Positions 16,753 to 24,687 of a DNA stretch of 52,945 bases are shown piece after piece; position 1 is the stretch's first letter; every line of letters starts with the position of its first letter. The stretch is from Pseudomonas sp. R5(2019). Lineage in GTDB: Bacteria > Pseudomonadota > Gammaproteobacteria > Pseudomonadales > Pseudomonadaceae. Under the pieces are notes generated by a model that worked only from the letters and a program-made list of their open reading frames with translations, did no database searches and was not told the origin of the DNA. Made by a program: the position numbers and the translations under genes. The stretch spans positions 1 through 52,945 of the forward strand of contig NZ_JAAAMT010000040.1 of assembly GCF_009905435.1 (NCBI RefSeq). The letters are read 5' to 3'.

Positions 16753-17301
16753 ATGAACCGCACCGGCCGCGCCCTGACCCTGGGCTGCCTGTTGCTCCTT
16801 CAGCCCCTGCTGGCCTCGGCAGGCGGCAACTCGTTGTTGATCCCAGCGATGGGTCGCTGCACCCTCAACACTCAGCCTGAAGACCTGCCCCAGGCCTTGG
16901 CGGCGTGCCAGCAAGCGGCAAAATCAGGCGATTCCCAGGCGCAATACGAGCTCGGCGAGTTCTACTACGACGGCAAAAATGCGCCGCGTGACCTCAATCA
17001 AGCCCTCATTTTTTTCGAGCAGGCCTCGCTGCAAGGCCATGCGCAGGCGCAGTTTCGTCTGGGCACCATGTTTTTTCGTGGCGAAGGCGTACCGGCCAAT
17101 AACATCCAGGCCTACATCGTGCTGAAGATGGCGGCCGTCAACGGTGCCGAAGAGGCGCTGGACACCGCTGACGAAGTGTCGGAACAGATGAGGCGCGACG
17201 AGCTGGAAACCGCGACCCAGGTGCTGGGGCAAATTTTCCGCAAATACTTGCTCGAGCTTCAGACCGCCGACGGTCGCACCCCCTTCGCGCCACTGCCTTG
17301 A
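16753..17301 (+). CDS. Exported Sel1-repeat (TPR-like) protein
   Basis: A 182-residue protein with a signal peptide (residues 1-24, cut near ASAGG) and two to three Sel1-like repeats at about 55-130 (AAKSGDSQAQYELGEFYYDG; ASLQGHAQAQFRLGTMFFRG; then AAVNGAEEAL). Sel1 repeats form alpha-alpha superhelices that bind other proteins. A start at ATG 16753, after GAGGTAAG, gives a clean signal peptide. It is a periplasmic adaptor candidate of unknown partner, convergent with DUF1820. Confidence 0.87.
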   Translation: MNRTGRALTLGCLLLLQPLLASAGGNSLLIPAMGRCTLNTQPEDLPQALAACQQAAKSGDSQAQYELGEFYYDGKNAPRDLNQALIFFEQASLQGHAQAQFRLGTMFFRGEGVPANNIQAYIVLKMAAVNGAEEALDTADEVSEQMRRDELETATQVLGQIFRKYLLELQTADGRTPFAPLP

Positions 17302-17307
17302 GCGCCC

Positions 17308-17634
17308 TTATTTGTCGGGCATCGGCATCGGAAACGGCATCACGTTACTGACCCCGCGAGCCTCGCTGATCTTCGGCGTGCCCAGGCGCTCGACCTCGTC
17401 GATGCGAATGATCGAGTGCATCGGCACAAAGCTGCGGACCACGCCTTCGAATTGCGCCTTGAGCTTTTCTTCGCTCGGGTCGACGACCACTTGCGTGCGT
17501 TCACCGAACACGAACTCCTCGACTTCCAGAAAGCCCCACAGATCGCTTTGATAGATCTGCTTGGCGTACATCTCGAACACCTGGCCCTGGTTCAGGAAAA
17601 TGACTTTGTAGATCGGAGCTTCGCGTTTGGTCAT
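17308..17634 (-). CDS. DUF1820 family protein
   Basis: A 108-residue cytoplasmic protein of a conserved gamma-proteobacterial family without known function. It begins with a beta-strand-rich part (APIYKVIFLNQGQVFEMYAK), has a central FGERTQVVVDPSEEKL, and ends with Met/Pro-rich MPFPMPMPDK. It lies 6 bases from the stop of the convergent Sel1 gene and is divergent from miaB. No catalytic motif is visible. Confidence 0.9.
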   Translation of the reverse strand: MTKREAPIYKVIFLNQGQVFEMYAKQIYQSDLWGFLEVEEFVFGERTQVVVDPSEEKLKAQFEGVVRSFVPMHSIIRIDEVERLGTPKISEARGVSNVMPFPMPMPDK

Positions 17635-17727
17635 CGTTGGACGTAGATAATCGGGGATGTGGGAGAGGGCGAAAACTATAACATAGCCGCCAGACAGACA
17701 ACGCTAGGAACGTCCCGCCCCGGCCAC

Positions 17728-17733
17728 TATAAT
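17728..17733 (+). promoter_or_regulatory. Candidate -10 box for miaB
   Basis: A perfect TATAAT lies 32 bases before the miaB ATG in the divergent miaB/DUF1820 spacer. No good -35 box is seen 16-18 bases upstream (CTAGGA/TAGGAA), so activity is uncertain. Confidence 0.45.
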
Positions 17734-17765
17734 GCGCGGTTCTGCGAACCACCTGATGATCTCCC

Positions 17766-19094
17766 ATGGCCAAGAAGCTTTATATCGAAACCCACGGTTG
17801 CCAAATGAACGAGTACGACAGCTCGCGCATGGTCGACCTGCTGGGCGAACATCAAGCCCTGGAGGTCACCGCCCGGGCGGAAGACGCCGACGTCATTCTG
17901 CTCAACACCTGCTCGATTCGTGAACGCGCCCAGGACCGGGTGTATTCGCAGCTCGGCCGCTGGCGTGAACTGAAACTGGCCAAGCCCGACATGGTCATCG
18001 CCGTGGGTGGTTGCGTGGCCAGCCAGGAAGGCGAAGCCATCCGCAAGCGCGCCCCTTATGTCGACGTGGTCTTCGGCCCGCAGACCCTGCACCGCCTGCC
18101 GGAAATGATCGACGCGGCGCGCACCACCCAACTGCCCCAGGTGGACATCTCCTTCCCCGAGATCGAGAAGTTCGATCACCTGCCCGAACCACGCATCGAC
18201 GGCCCTACCGCCTACGTCTCGGTCATGGAAGGCTGCAGCAAGTACTGCACCTTCTGCGTGGTGCCCTATACCCGCGGCGAAGAAGTCAGCCGCCCGTTCG
18301 ATGACGTCATTGCCGAGGTCATTCACCTGGCCGAAAACGGCGTGCGTGAAGTCACCCTGCTGGGCCAGAACGTCAACGGCTATCGCGGCCTGACCCACGA
18401 CGGCCGCCTGGCCGATCTCGCCGAGCTGATCCGGGTGGTGGCTGCCGTCGACGGTATCGAGCGCATTCGCTACACCACCTCGCACCCGCTGGAATTTTCC
18501 GACAGCCTGATTCAGGCCCACGCCGAAGTGCCGGAGCTGGTCAAACACCTGCACCTGCCGGTGCAATCGGGTTCAGACCGGATACTGGCGGCAATGAAGC
18601 GTGGCCACACGGTGCTGGAATACAAGTCCAAGCTGCGCAAGCTCAAGGCTGCCGTGCCGGGCATCTGCATCAGCTCGGACTTTATCGTCGGCTTCCCGGG
18701 CGAGACCGAGAAAGACTTCGAGCAGACCATGAAGCTGGTCGCCGATGTCGGCATGGACTTCTCCTATTCGTTCGTCTATAGCCAGCGCCCCGGCACTCCG
18801 GCTGCGGACCTTAAAGACGAAACCCCAGAGTCTCTGAAAAAGGAACGCCTGGACGCTCTGCAGCATCGTTTGAACCAGCAGGGCTTCGAGATCAGCCGAC
18901 AAATGGTCGGCAGTGTCCAGCGCATCCTGGTCACCGATTATTCGCGTAAAGACCCGGGCCAATTGCAGGGGCGCACCGAGAACAATCGCATCGTCAACTT
19001 CAGCTGCAGCGATCCGACCGTGATCGGCCAGTTCGTCGATGTGCACATCGATGAAGCGCGGCCGCACTCACTGCGTGGCTCGCTGGTGCAGTGA
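17766..19094 (+). CDS. miaB: tRNA-2-methylthio-N6-dimethylallyladenosine synthase
   Basis: A radical-SAM methylthiotransferase that adds a methylthio group to i6A37 of tRNAs. Its 442 residues contain the UPF0004 domain with three cluster cysteines (Cys12 in THGCQMNEYDS; LLNTCSIRERA; VGGCVASQEG). The radical-SAM CxxxCxxC follows at about 157-164 (GCSKYCTFC), and a C-terminal TRAM domain comes last (GRTENNRIVNF). All six cysteines are present, so it should be active. A TRAM-like end, ending SLRGSLVQ, matches the family. Confidence 0.96.
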   Translation: MAKKLYIETHGCQMNEYDSSRMVDLLGEHQALEVTARAEDADVILLNTCSIRERAQDRVYSQLGRWRELKLAKPDMVIAVGGCVASQEGEAIRKRAPYVDVVFGPQTLHRLPEMIDAARTTQLPQVDISFPEIEKFDHLPEPRIDGPTAYVSVMEGCSKYCTFCVVPYTRGEEVSRPFDDVIAEVIHLAENGVREVTLLGQNVNGYRGLTHDGRLADLAELIRVVAAVDGIERIRYTTSHPLEFSDSLIQAHAEVPELVKHLHLPVQSGSDRILAAMKRGHTVLEYKSKLRKLKAAVPGICISSDFIVGFPGETEKDFEQTMKLVADVGMDFSYSFVYSQRPGTPAADLKDETPESLKKERLDALQHRLNQQGFEISRQMVGSVQRILVTDYSRKDPGQLQGRTENNRIVNFSCSDPTVIGQFVDVHIDEARPHSLRGSLVQ

Positions 19095-19111
19095 GCTGTC
19101 GCAATCAACGG

Positions 19112-19200
19112 CAGGAGCAGGCTTTAGCCGCGATGGCCTGCGCAGCAGGCCCACCGATTGGGGCCGCTACGCGCCCCTTCACGGCTAAAGCCTGCTCCTG
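19112..19200. repeat. Inverted REP-like pair after miaB
   Basis: Arms CAGGAGCAGGCTTTAGCCG (19112-19130) and its exact reverse complement (19182-19200) enclose a GC-rich 51-base loop that itself contains smaller palindromes (GCCTGCGCAGCAGGC, GGGGCC...GCGCCCC). This differs from the TGTGGGAGCGG and TAGGAGCCGGG types elsewhere in the window. It is probably the end of the miaB transcript. Confidence 0.85.
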
Positions 19201-19314
19201 TCAGACCGTGCCAGTAGGCAAATCGCCCTTGATCGTTTAAGCGCTTTCGCACTCAGGCGGCTGGGGTTATCCTTGAGTTCATCCTAATTGCCGTTGGGCG
19301 GCTAAAAAACGACC

Positions 19315-20331
19315 TTGAACGCACCCATAGAACCCCATCGTTTCATTCTCGAGCCCTTCGAGGCTCGCCGCTTCGCCAATCTGTGCGGGCAGTTCGACGA
19401 GCATTTGCGCCTGATCGAACAACGCCTGGCCATCGAAATCCGCAATCGCGGCAATCAATTCGAACTGATCGGCGAACCCGGGCACACCAACTCCGCAGAA
19501 CACCTGCTGCGCCGTCTCTACCGCGAGACCAAGGCCACAGAACTGTCGCCTGACGTGGTCCATCTGTTCCTGCAGGAATCCTCCGTTGAAGAGCTGGACA
19601 ACCCGGCCATCAACGAAGTCAGCGTATCGCTGCGAACGCGCAAGGGCACCATCCGCCCGCGCGGCGTCAATCAGCAGCGCTACGTCAAGGAGATCCTCGG
19701 CAACGATATCAACTTCGGCATTGGCCCGGCCGGTACCGGCAAGACCTACCTGGCCGTGGCCTGTGCTGTCGATGCCCTGGAGCGCGAACAGGTTCGCCGC
19801 ATCCTGCTGGTGCGCCCGGCGGTCGAGGCAGGCGAAAAGCTCGGCTTCCTGCCAGGCGACCTGGCCCAGAAGATCGACCCATACCTGCGCCCGCTCTACG
19901 ACGCACTCTACGAGATGCTCGGCTTCGAACACGTGGCCAAGCTGATCGAGCGCCAGGTGATCGAAATTGCCCCGCTGGCCTATATGCGCGGCCGCACGCT
20001 GAACAACAGCTTCATCATTCTCGACGAAAGCCAGAACACCACCGTCGAGCAGATGAAGATGTTCCTGACCCGGATCGGTTTCGGCTCTACCGCCGTCATC
20101 ACCGGTGACATCACCCAGGTCGACCTGCCGCGCGGCACGCGTTCGGGCCTGGCGCATGTCATCGACGTGCTGGGCGATGTGCCAGGCATCAGCTTCACCC
20201 ACTTCCAGCCCAAGGATGTGGTGCGTCATCCACTGGTGCAGCGCATCGTCGAAGCCTATGAACGCTATGAAAGCCACAGCGGCAACAAGGCCATCGACGC
20301 GGCCCCGCGGAGCACTGGCCACGATGGTTGA
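19315..20331 (+). CDS. PhoH-like ATPase, TTG start
   Basis: A 338-residue P-loop protein of the PhoH/YbeZ family, linked to RNA metabolism through its partner YbeY. An N-terminal KH-like region (about 20-100) precedes the ATPase with Walker A GPAGTGKTY (near 142) and Walker B FIILDESQN. The family's start MNAPIEPHRFILEPFE aligns with a TTG codon at 19315; no ATG lies nearby and no good ribosome-binding site is seen, which suggests weak initiation. Its last 8 bases overlap ybeY, so the two are translationally coupled. Confidence 0.93.
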   Translation: MNAPIEPHRFILEPFEARRFANLCGQFDEHLRLIEQRLAIEIRNRGNQFELIGEPGHTNSAEHLLRRLYRETKATELSPDVVHLFLQESSVEELDNPAINEVSVSLRTRKGTIRPRGVNQQRYVKEILGNDINFGIGPAGTGKTYLAVACAVDALEREQVRRILLVRPAVEAGEKLGFLPGDLAQKIDPYLRPLYDALYEMLGFEHVAKLIERQVIEIAPLAYMRGRTLNNSFIILDESQNTTVEQMKMFLTRIGFGSTAVITGDITQVDLPRGTRSGLAHVIDVLGDVPGISFTHFQPKDVVRHPLVQRIVEAYERYESHSGNKAIDAAPRSTGHDG

Positions 20332-20821
20332 GCTTGACCTGCAACTGGCCAGTGATGCGCCCAACCCACCTGATGAAGCCCGCTTTCGCCAATGGTGCGA
20401 GCTGGCCTTGCGTCAGCGCAAGGGCGACTCGGAGTTGACCATCCGTCTGGTCGACGAAGCCGAAGGCCGCGAGTTGAATCACACCTACCGGCACAAGGAC
20501 TACGCGACCAACGTGTTGTCCTTCCCCGCCGACGTCCCCGACGACATGCTGGATATCCCCTTGCTGGGTGACCTGGTGATTTGCGTCGGGGTCGTTGCGC
20601 GTGAAGCTGCCGAGCAAGGCAAGGCACTCGACGCCCACTGGGCGCACATGGTGATCCACGGCTGCTTGCATTTGCTGGGGTATGACCATATTGACGACGA
20701 CGAGGCTGAAGAAATGGAAGCCCTGGAACGGACGTTGCTTGCCGAACTGGGCTACCCGGACCCGTATGCCGATGATGAATCCGATCAACCCACCACCGAA
20801 ACACAAAAGGATCACGAGTAA
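20324..20821 (+). CDS. ybeY: Endoribonuclease YbeY
   Basis: A zinc-dependent endoribonuclease needed for 16S rRNA 3'-end maturation and ribosome quality control. The 165 residues carry the metal motif HGCLHLLGYDH (three His), preceded by HKDYATNVLSFP and LLGDLVICV, both family hallmarks. ATG 20324 lies inside the end of the phoH-like gene in another frame, giving an 8-base overlap. The acidic C-terminus (DDESDQPTTETQKDHE) is variable. corC starts 5 bases after the stop. Confidence 0.95.
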   Translation: MVELDLQLASDAPNPPDEARFRQWCELALRQRKGDSELTIRLVDEAEGRELNHTYRHKDYATNVLSFPADVPDDMLDIPLLGDLVICVGVVAREAAEQGKALDAHWAHMVIHGCLHLLGYDHIDDDEAEEMEALERTLLAELGYPDPYADDESDQPTTETQKDHE

Positions 20822-20826
20822 ACGCC

Positions 20827-21666
20827 ATGAGCGAAGACCGATCGAGCAACGGGCAAAAGTCCTGGCTGGGTAAACTGACCCAGGCTTTTGCCCACGAGCC
20901 GAAAAACCGCCAGGAGCTGCTTGAGCTGCTGCGCGAAGCCCACCAGAACAAACTGCTCGACAGCGAAGCGCTGACCATCGTCGAAGGCGCGATCCAGGTC
21001 GCCGACCTGCAAGTACGCGACATCATGGTCCCGCGTTCGCAGATGATCAGCATCAAGTCGACCCAGACCCCGCGCGAGTTTTTGCCGTCGGTGATCGACG
21101 CGGCGCACTCGCGCTATCCGGTGGTTGGTGAAAGCCATGATGACGTGCTCGGCGTGCTGCTGGCCAAAGACCTGCTGCCGCTGATCCTCAAAGAGAACGG
21201 CGAAAGCTTCAACATCAAGGACTTGCTGCGTCCGGCCACCTTCGTGCCCGAGTCCAAGCGCTTGAACGTGTTGCTGCGTGAATTCCGCGCCAACCACAAC
21301 CACATGGCCATCGTCATCGACGAGTACGGCGGCGTGGCGGGCCTTGTGACGATTGAAGACGTGCTGGAACAGATCGTCGGCGACATCGAAGACGAGCACG
21401 ATGTCGAAGAAGACAGCTACATCAAGCCGCTGCCCAGCGGCGACTTCCTGATCAAGGCCCTGACGCCGATCGAAAACTTCAACGAGTTTTTCGACAGCGA
21501 GTTTTCCGACGATGAGTTCGACACCGTCGGCGGCCTGGTCATGAGTGCTTTCGGGCACCTGCCCAAACGCAACGAAACCACCGAGATCGGCACCTACCGG
21601 TTCCGCATTCTCAACGCCGACAGCCGGCGAATTCACTTGCTGCGCCTGACCCCCATCACCCGTTAA
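20827..21666 (+). CDS. corC: CorC family CBS-domain protein
   Basis: A 279-residue cytoplasmic protein of the CorC/HlyC family, classically linked to Mg/Co efflux. Two CBS domains (about 68-190) include VRDIMVPRSQM and IVIDEYGGVAGLVTIEDVLEQIVG. The C-terminal CorC_HlyC domain (about 205-279) has EFDTVGGLVMSAFGHLP and HLLRLTP. There are no transmembrane segments, unlike the longer DUF21 relatives. It sits between ybeY and lnt in the conserved operon order ybeZ-ybeY-corC-lnt. Confidence 0.94.
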   Translation: MSEDRSSNGQKSWLGKLTQAFAHEPKNRQELLELLREAHQNKLLDSEALTIVEGAIQVADLQVRDIMVPRSQMISIKSTQTPREFLPSVIDAAHSRYPVVGESHDDVLGVLLAKDLLPLILKENGESFNIKDLLRPATFVPESKRLNVLLREFRANHNHMAIVIDEYGGVAGLVTIEDVLEQIVGDIEDEHDVEEDSYIKPLPSGDFLIKALTPIENFNEFFDSEFSDDEFDTVGGLVMSAFGHLPKRNETTEIGTYRFRILNADSRRIHLLRLTPITR

Positions 21667-21674
21667 GGATAACC

Positions 21675-23192
21675 ATGCGCTGGATCACCCGCCCCGGCTG
21701 GCCCGGTAACCTGCTGGCCGTGGCGGCCGGCGCCATCACCACCCTGGCGCTAGCGCCGTTCGACATCTGGCCCCTGGCCTTGCTGTCATTGGGTCTGTTC
21801 TATCTGGGCCTGCGCGAGCTCACGTCCCGTCAGGCGCTTGTCCGGGGCTGGTGTTACGGGTTCGGCGTGTTCAGCGCTGGGACCAGCTGGATCTACGTCA
21901 GTATTCACACCTATGGTGGCGCCTCGGCGCTGCTGGCAGGCCTGTTGATGGTGGCGTTCATCGCCGCCATTTCGCTGTTTTTCGCCTTTCCTGCCTGGCT
22001 CTGGGCGCGCTGGATTCGCCGCAATGAAGCACCGCTGGCCGATGCGCTGGCCTTTGCCGCGATCTGGCTGGCTCAGGAAGCGTTTCGTGGCTGGTTCCTG
22101 ACCGGCTTCCCTTGGCTCTATTCCGGCTACAGCCAGCTCGACGGCCCCTTGGCCGGGCTCGCGCCACTGGGTGGCGTCTGGCTGATTTCCTTCAGCCTGG
22201 CAGTGACGGCCGCACTGCTCTGCAACCTCGCTCACCTCAAGGACCGCAAGGCCTTTCTGGTCGCGGGCATCGTGGTAATGGCAGCACCCTGGGTTGTCGG
22301 CCTGAGCCTGAAGGGCCACGCCTGGACCAGCCCGTCCGGAGAACCGCTGCGGGTTGCCGCGATTCAAGGCAATATCGAGCAAAGCCTGAAATGGGACCCC
22401 GCGCAGCTGAACGCGCAATTGGCCCTGTACCGCGACATGACGTTCACCTCCAAACCGGTCGACCTGATTATCTGGCCAGAAACCGCCGTACCGGTGCTCA
22501 AGGAGTCGGCCCAGGGTTACCTGGACATGATGGGCAGCTTCGCCAGCGACCGTCAGGCCGCCTTGATCACCGGTGTACCGATCCGCCAGCTGGTGCATGG
22601 CCATAAGCGTTACTTCAACGGCATCACCGTGGTCGGCCAGGGCGACGGCGAATACCTGAAGCAGAAGCTGGTACCGTTTGGCGAGTATGTGCCGCTGCAA
22701 GACCTGCTGCGGGGCCTGATCGCCTTCTTCGACCTGCCGATGTCCGACTTTGCCCGCGGGCCTGCAGACCAGGCCTTGTTGCAGGCCAAGGGCTATCAGA
22801 TAGCCCCGTTTATCTGCTACGAAGTGGTGTATCCGGAGTTCGCCGCCAACCTGGCCGCCCGCAGCGACCTGCTGCTGACCGTCAGCAACGACACCTGGTT
22901 CGGTACCTCGATTGGTCCATTGCAACACCTGCAGATGGCCCAGATGCGCGCACTGGAGGCCGGTCGCTGGATGATCCGCGCGACCAACAACGGCGTCACC
23001 GGCTTGATTGACCCGTTCGGCAAGATCACTGTGCAGATTCCGCAGTTCGAACGCGCCATCCTGTACGGTGAAGTGGTGCCCATGCACAACTTGACGCCTT
23101 ACCTGCAATGGCGCTCCTGGCCACTGGTTATCTTGTGCGGGTTAATTCTGGGCTGGGCGCTGCTGGCCAGCCGGATCGCCAAGACGGTCTGA
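21675..23192 (+). CDS. lnt: Apolipoprotein N-acyltransferase
   Basis: An inner-membrane enzyme that adds the third acyl chain to lipoproteins, making them fit for Lol transport. The 505 residues have about six N-terminal transmembrane helices (10-200), a nitrilase-like periplasmic domain, and a final helix (LVILCGLILGWALLAS). The catalytic triad is visible: Glu in WPETAVP, Lys in KQKLVPFGEYVPL, and Cys in FICYEVVYPE. The ATG follows AAGGAT. Its last 51 bases overlap the convergent YdcF gene. Several lipoprotein substrates are encoded in this window, including lptE and rlpA. Confidence 0.95.
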   Translation: MRWITRPGWPGNLLAVAAGAITTLALAPFDIWPLALLSLGLFYLGLRELTSRQALVRGWCYGFGVFSAGTSWIYVSIHTYGGASALLAGLLMVAFIAAISLFFAFPAWLWARWIRRNEAPLADALAFAAIWLAQEAFRGWFLTGFPWLYSGYSQLDGPLAGLAPLGGVWLISFSLAVTAALLCNLAHLKDRKAFLVAGIVVMAAPWVVGLSLKGHAWTSPSGEPLRVAAIQGNIEQSLKWDPAQLNAQLALYRDMTFTSKPVDLIIWPETAVPVLKESAQGYLDMMGSFASDRQAALITGVPIRQLVHGHKRYFNGITVVGQGDGEYLKQKLVPFGEYVPLQDLLRGLIAFFDLPMSDFARGPADQALLQAKGYQIAPFICYEVVYPEFAANLAARSDLLLTVSNDTWFGTSIGPLQHLQMAQMRALEAGRWMIRATNNGVTGLIDPFGKITVQIPQFERAILYGEVVPMHNLTPYLQWRSWPLVILCGLILGWALLASRIAKTV

Positions 23193-23957
23193 CGCGCTCC
23201 GATAGAACAGGCGGTAGCCGATCAAGCCTACCGCCTCGTTCAGCAACATCCCGCTCTGCCACATCGCCTTGCTTTCCGGCAGCCAACCACCAAACGGGCG
23301 GGCGTTATCCACACCCCAAAATCCCATCGGCGCCGTAATTACGCCGAACCCCGCTTGCTCGAAGCTCCAGCGCGAGCGCTGCATATGCCAGGCCTGGGTG
23401 ACCAACACAACGCGCCGAAACTCTGGCCCCAAGAGCGCTGCACTGAATTGCGCGTTCTCCCAGGTGGTTCGGCTTCGTCCTTCTTTCCAGCGCACGCTCA
23501 CACCGAAATCGCGCTCCAGCGATTGCGCCATGATGTCGGCTTCACTGGGCGGCGATCCGTAGTGCAAGCCACCGGTAATCAACAACGGCAAGCCGGTCGC
23601 CTTGGCCAGCCGCGCGGCGTAGCGCAGCCGTTCTGTGGCGATTGCCGTGGGCTGGTCTTCCCCGCCCCAGCCCGGATCGCCACGCTCGCGGCCGGCGCCC
23701 AGTACCACAATCGCATCGGCCTGAAGGGCCAGATCCGCCCAGCGCTGCTCAACCAGTGGCGGTTCGGTTTCCAGGCCTCGCGCTGCCCATTCGACCACAA
23801 TGGGCAGGCTCATCAGCCATAGACCACCCGCACTGACCACGAACGAAATCGCCGCCAGGCGTGGGCGCGAGCGGCGCAACCACCATGCGAGCAGCAAAAG
23901 AAGGAAAAAAAAGCCGGGGGGTAGAATCAGTTGTTTGAGCAGGTATCGAAAAGGCAT
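23142..23957 (-). CDS. YdcF/ElyC family (DUF218) membrane protein
   Basis: A 271-residue protein with two N-terminal transmembrane helices (LILPPGFFFLLLLLAWWL and a second near 35-55) and a DUF218 domain facing the periplasm. Domain motifs are DAIVVLGAGRE, LLITGGLHYGSPPSEA and VTQAWHMQRSRWSFEQAG. Relatives such as ElyC influence envelope carbon-lipid metabolism, but the reaction is unknown. Its 3' end overlaps the lnt 3' end by 51 bases on the opposite strand. Confidence 0.9.
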   Translation of the reverse strand: MPFRYLLKQLILPPGFFFLLLLLAWWLRRSRPRLAAISFVVSAGGLWLMSLPIVVEWAARGLETEPPLVEQRWADLALQADAIVVLGAGRERGDPGWGGEDQPTAIATERLRYAARLAKATGLPLLITGGLHYGSPPSEADIMAQSLERDFGVSVRWKEGRSRTTWENAQFSAALLGPEFRRVVLVTQAWHMQRSRWSFEQAGFGVITAPMGFWGVDNARPFGGWLPESKAMWQSGMLLNEAVGLIGYRLFYRSASDRLGDPAGQQRPAQN

Positions 23958-24084
23958 CGGGCATCTCCATGGATGCCCGAAGCCTAAGAGGATTGGCGAC
24001 CAACAACAATGTCAGCACGCCAGTCAGGTGAAAATGGACTTTGCATGCGACGCACTCCAGCCTGCGTCAGGCTCGTTGCAATGG

Positions 24085-24402
24085 TTATTTGAATTGCAGC
24101 GTTCTGGATTTGACCGTGGATTTACCGCCCCTCTTGTCCTTCAGCCAGACAACACTGGCCGAACGAGGCGACTCTTTTGACTGCGGAGCGCCAGAGCTTC
24201 CATGCCCAGCTACCGGGATGGATTCCAGGTAGGCGTTGATCAATTCGAATTCAGCGCGGCTCAGGCCACGTAACTCCAATTCAGCAGGCATTTCATCTCG
24301 TAAACGAACTGAAGTCCGAGCCACATCGAGGGCAAGCCCCAAGCGGTCGATCAACCGTTCGTACAGCTCCGGTTTCATTGCTTTTAGCTGCGACTCTACC
24401 AT
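24085..24402 (-). CDS. Hypothetical small protein
   Basis: A 105-residue protein I do not recognise. The first 60 residues look helical (ELYERLIDRLGLALDVART; RAEFELINAYLES). The last 35 are polar and basic with many Ser/Lys (SKESPRSASVVWLKDKRGG), probably disordered or nucleic-acid binding. The start is supported by GAGGTG five bases before the ATG. It is divergent from leuS. The coding look is good, with normal pseudomonad codon use. Confidence 0.7.
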   Translation of the reverse strand: MVESQLKAMKPELYERLIDRLGLALDVARTSVRLRDEMPAELELRGLSRAEFELINAYLESIPVAGHGSSGAPQSKESPRSASVVWLKDKRGGKSTVKSRTLQFK

Positions 24403-24687
24403 CCGCTCACCTCATTGAAGATAAAACAGACTCCCCACTCATGAGCTTAGCGTTGCTCGCCAAACCGGCCGTACGCTGCGACCAACGGATAGCGTGGGCT
24501 GGGAGCCAAATGCCCGTCTGAATAGTCTTATAGACCAGCCTCGGGTCGGCCTCCATGCAATCAGCGTTTCCCTCGATAGACAGGGGTCATGTATGCTACT
24601 GCGTTCATCATCAGACACCGGATTGCCGAGTGCAGCGGATTCACCGCTGCCTGGATAAGGTCACCCATTTCTCAGCGCAAAGTAGCC
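24403..24687. promoter_or_regulatory. Upstream region of leuS
   Basis: This 285-base region separates the small minus-strand gene from leuS. A possible -10, TATGCT (24592-24597), lies about 90 bases before the leuS ATG, leaving room for a leader. I saw no T-box motif and no leucine-rich leader peptide. An in-frame extension of leuS upstream to 24589 exists but is not family-like. Confidence 0.35.

Noticed and set aside
24403..24687. T-box or leucine leader peptide before leuS
   Set aside because: No T-box sequence and no run of Leu codons; T-boxes are also rare in Pseudomonas.
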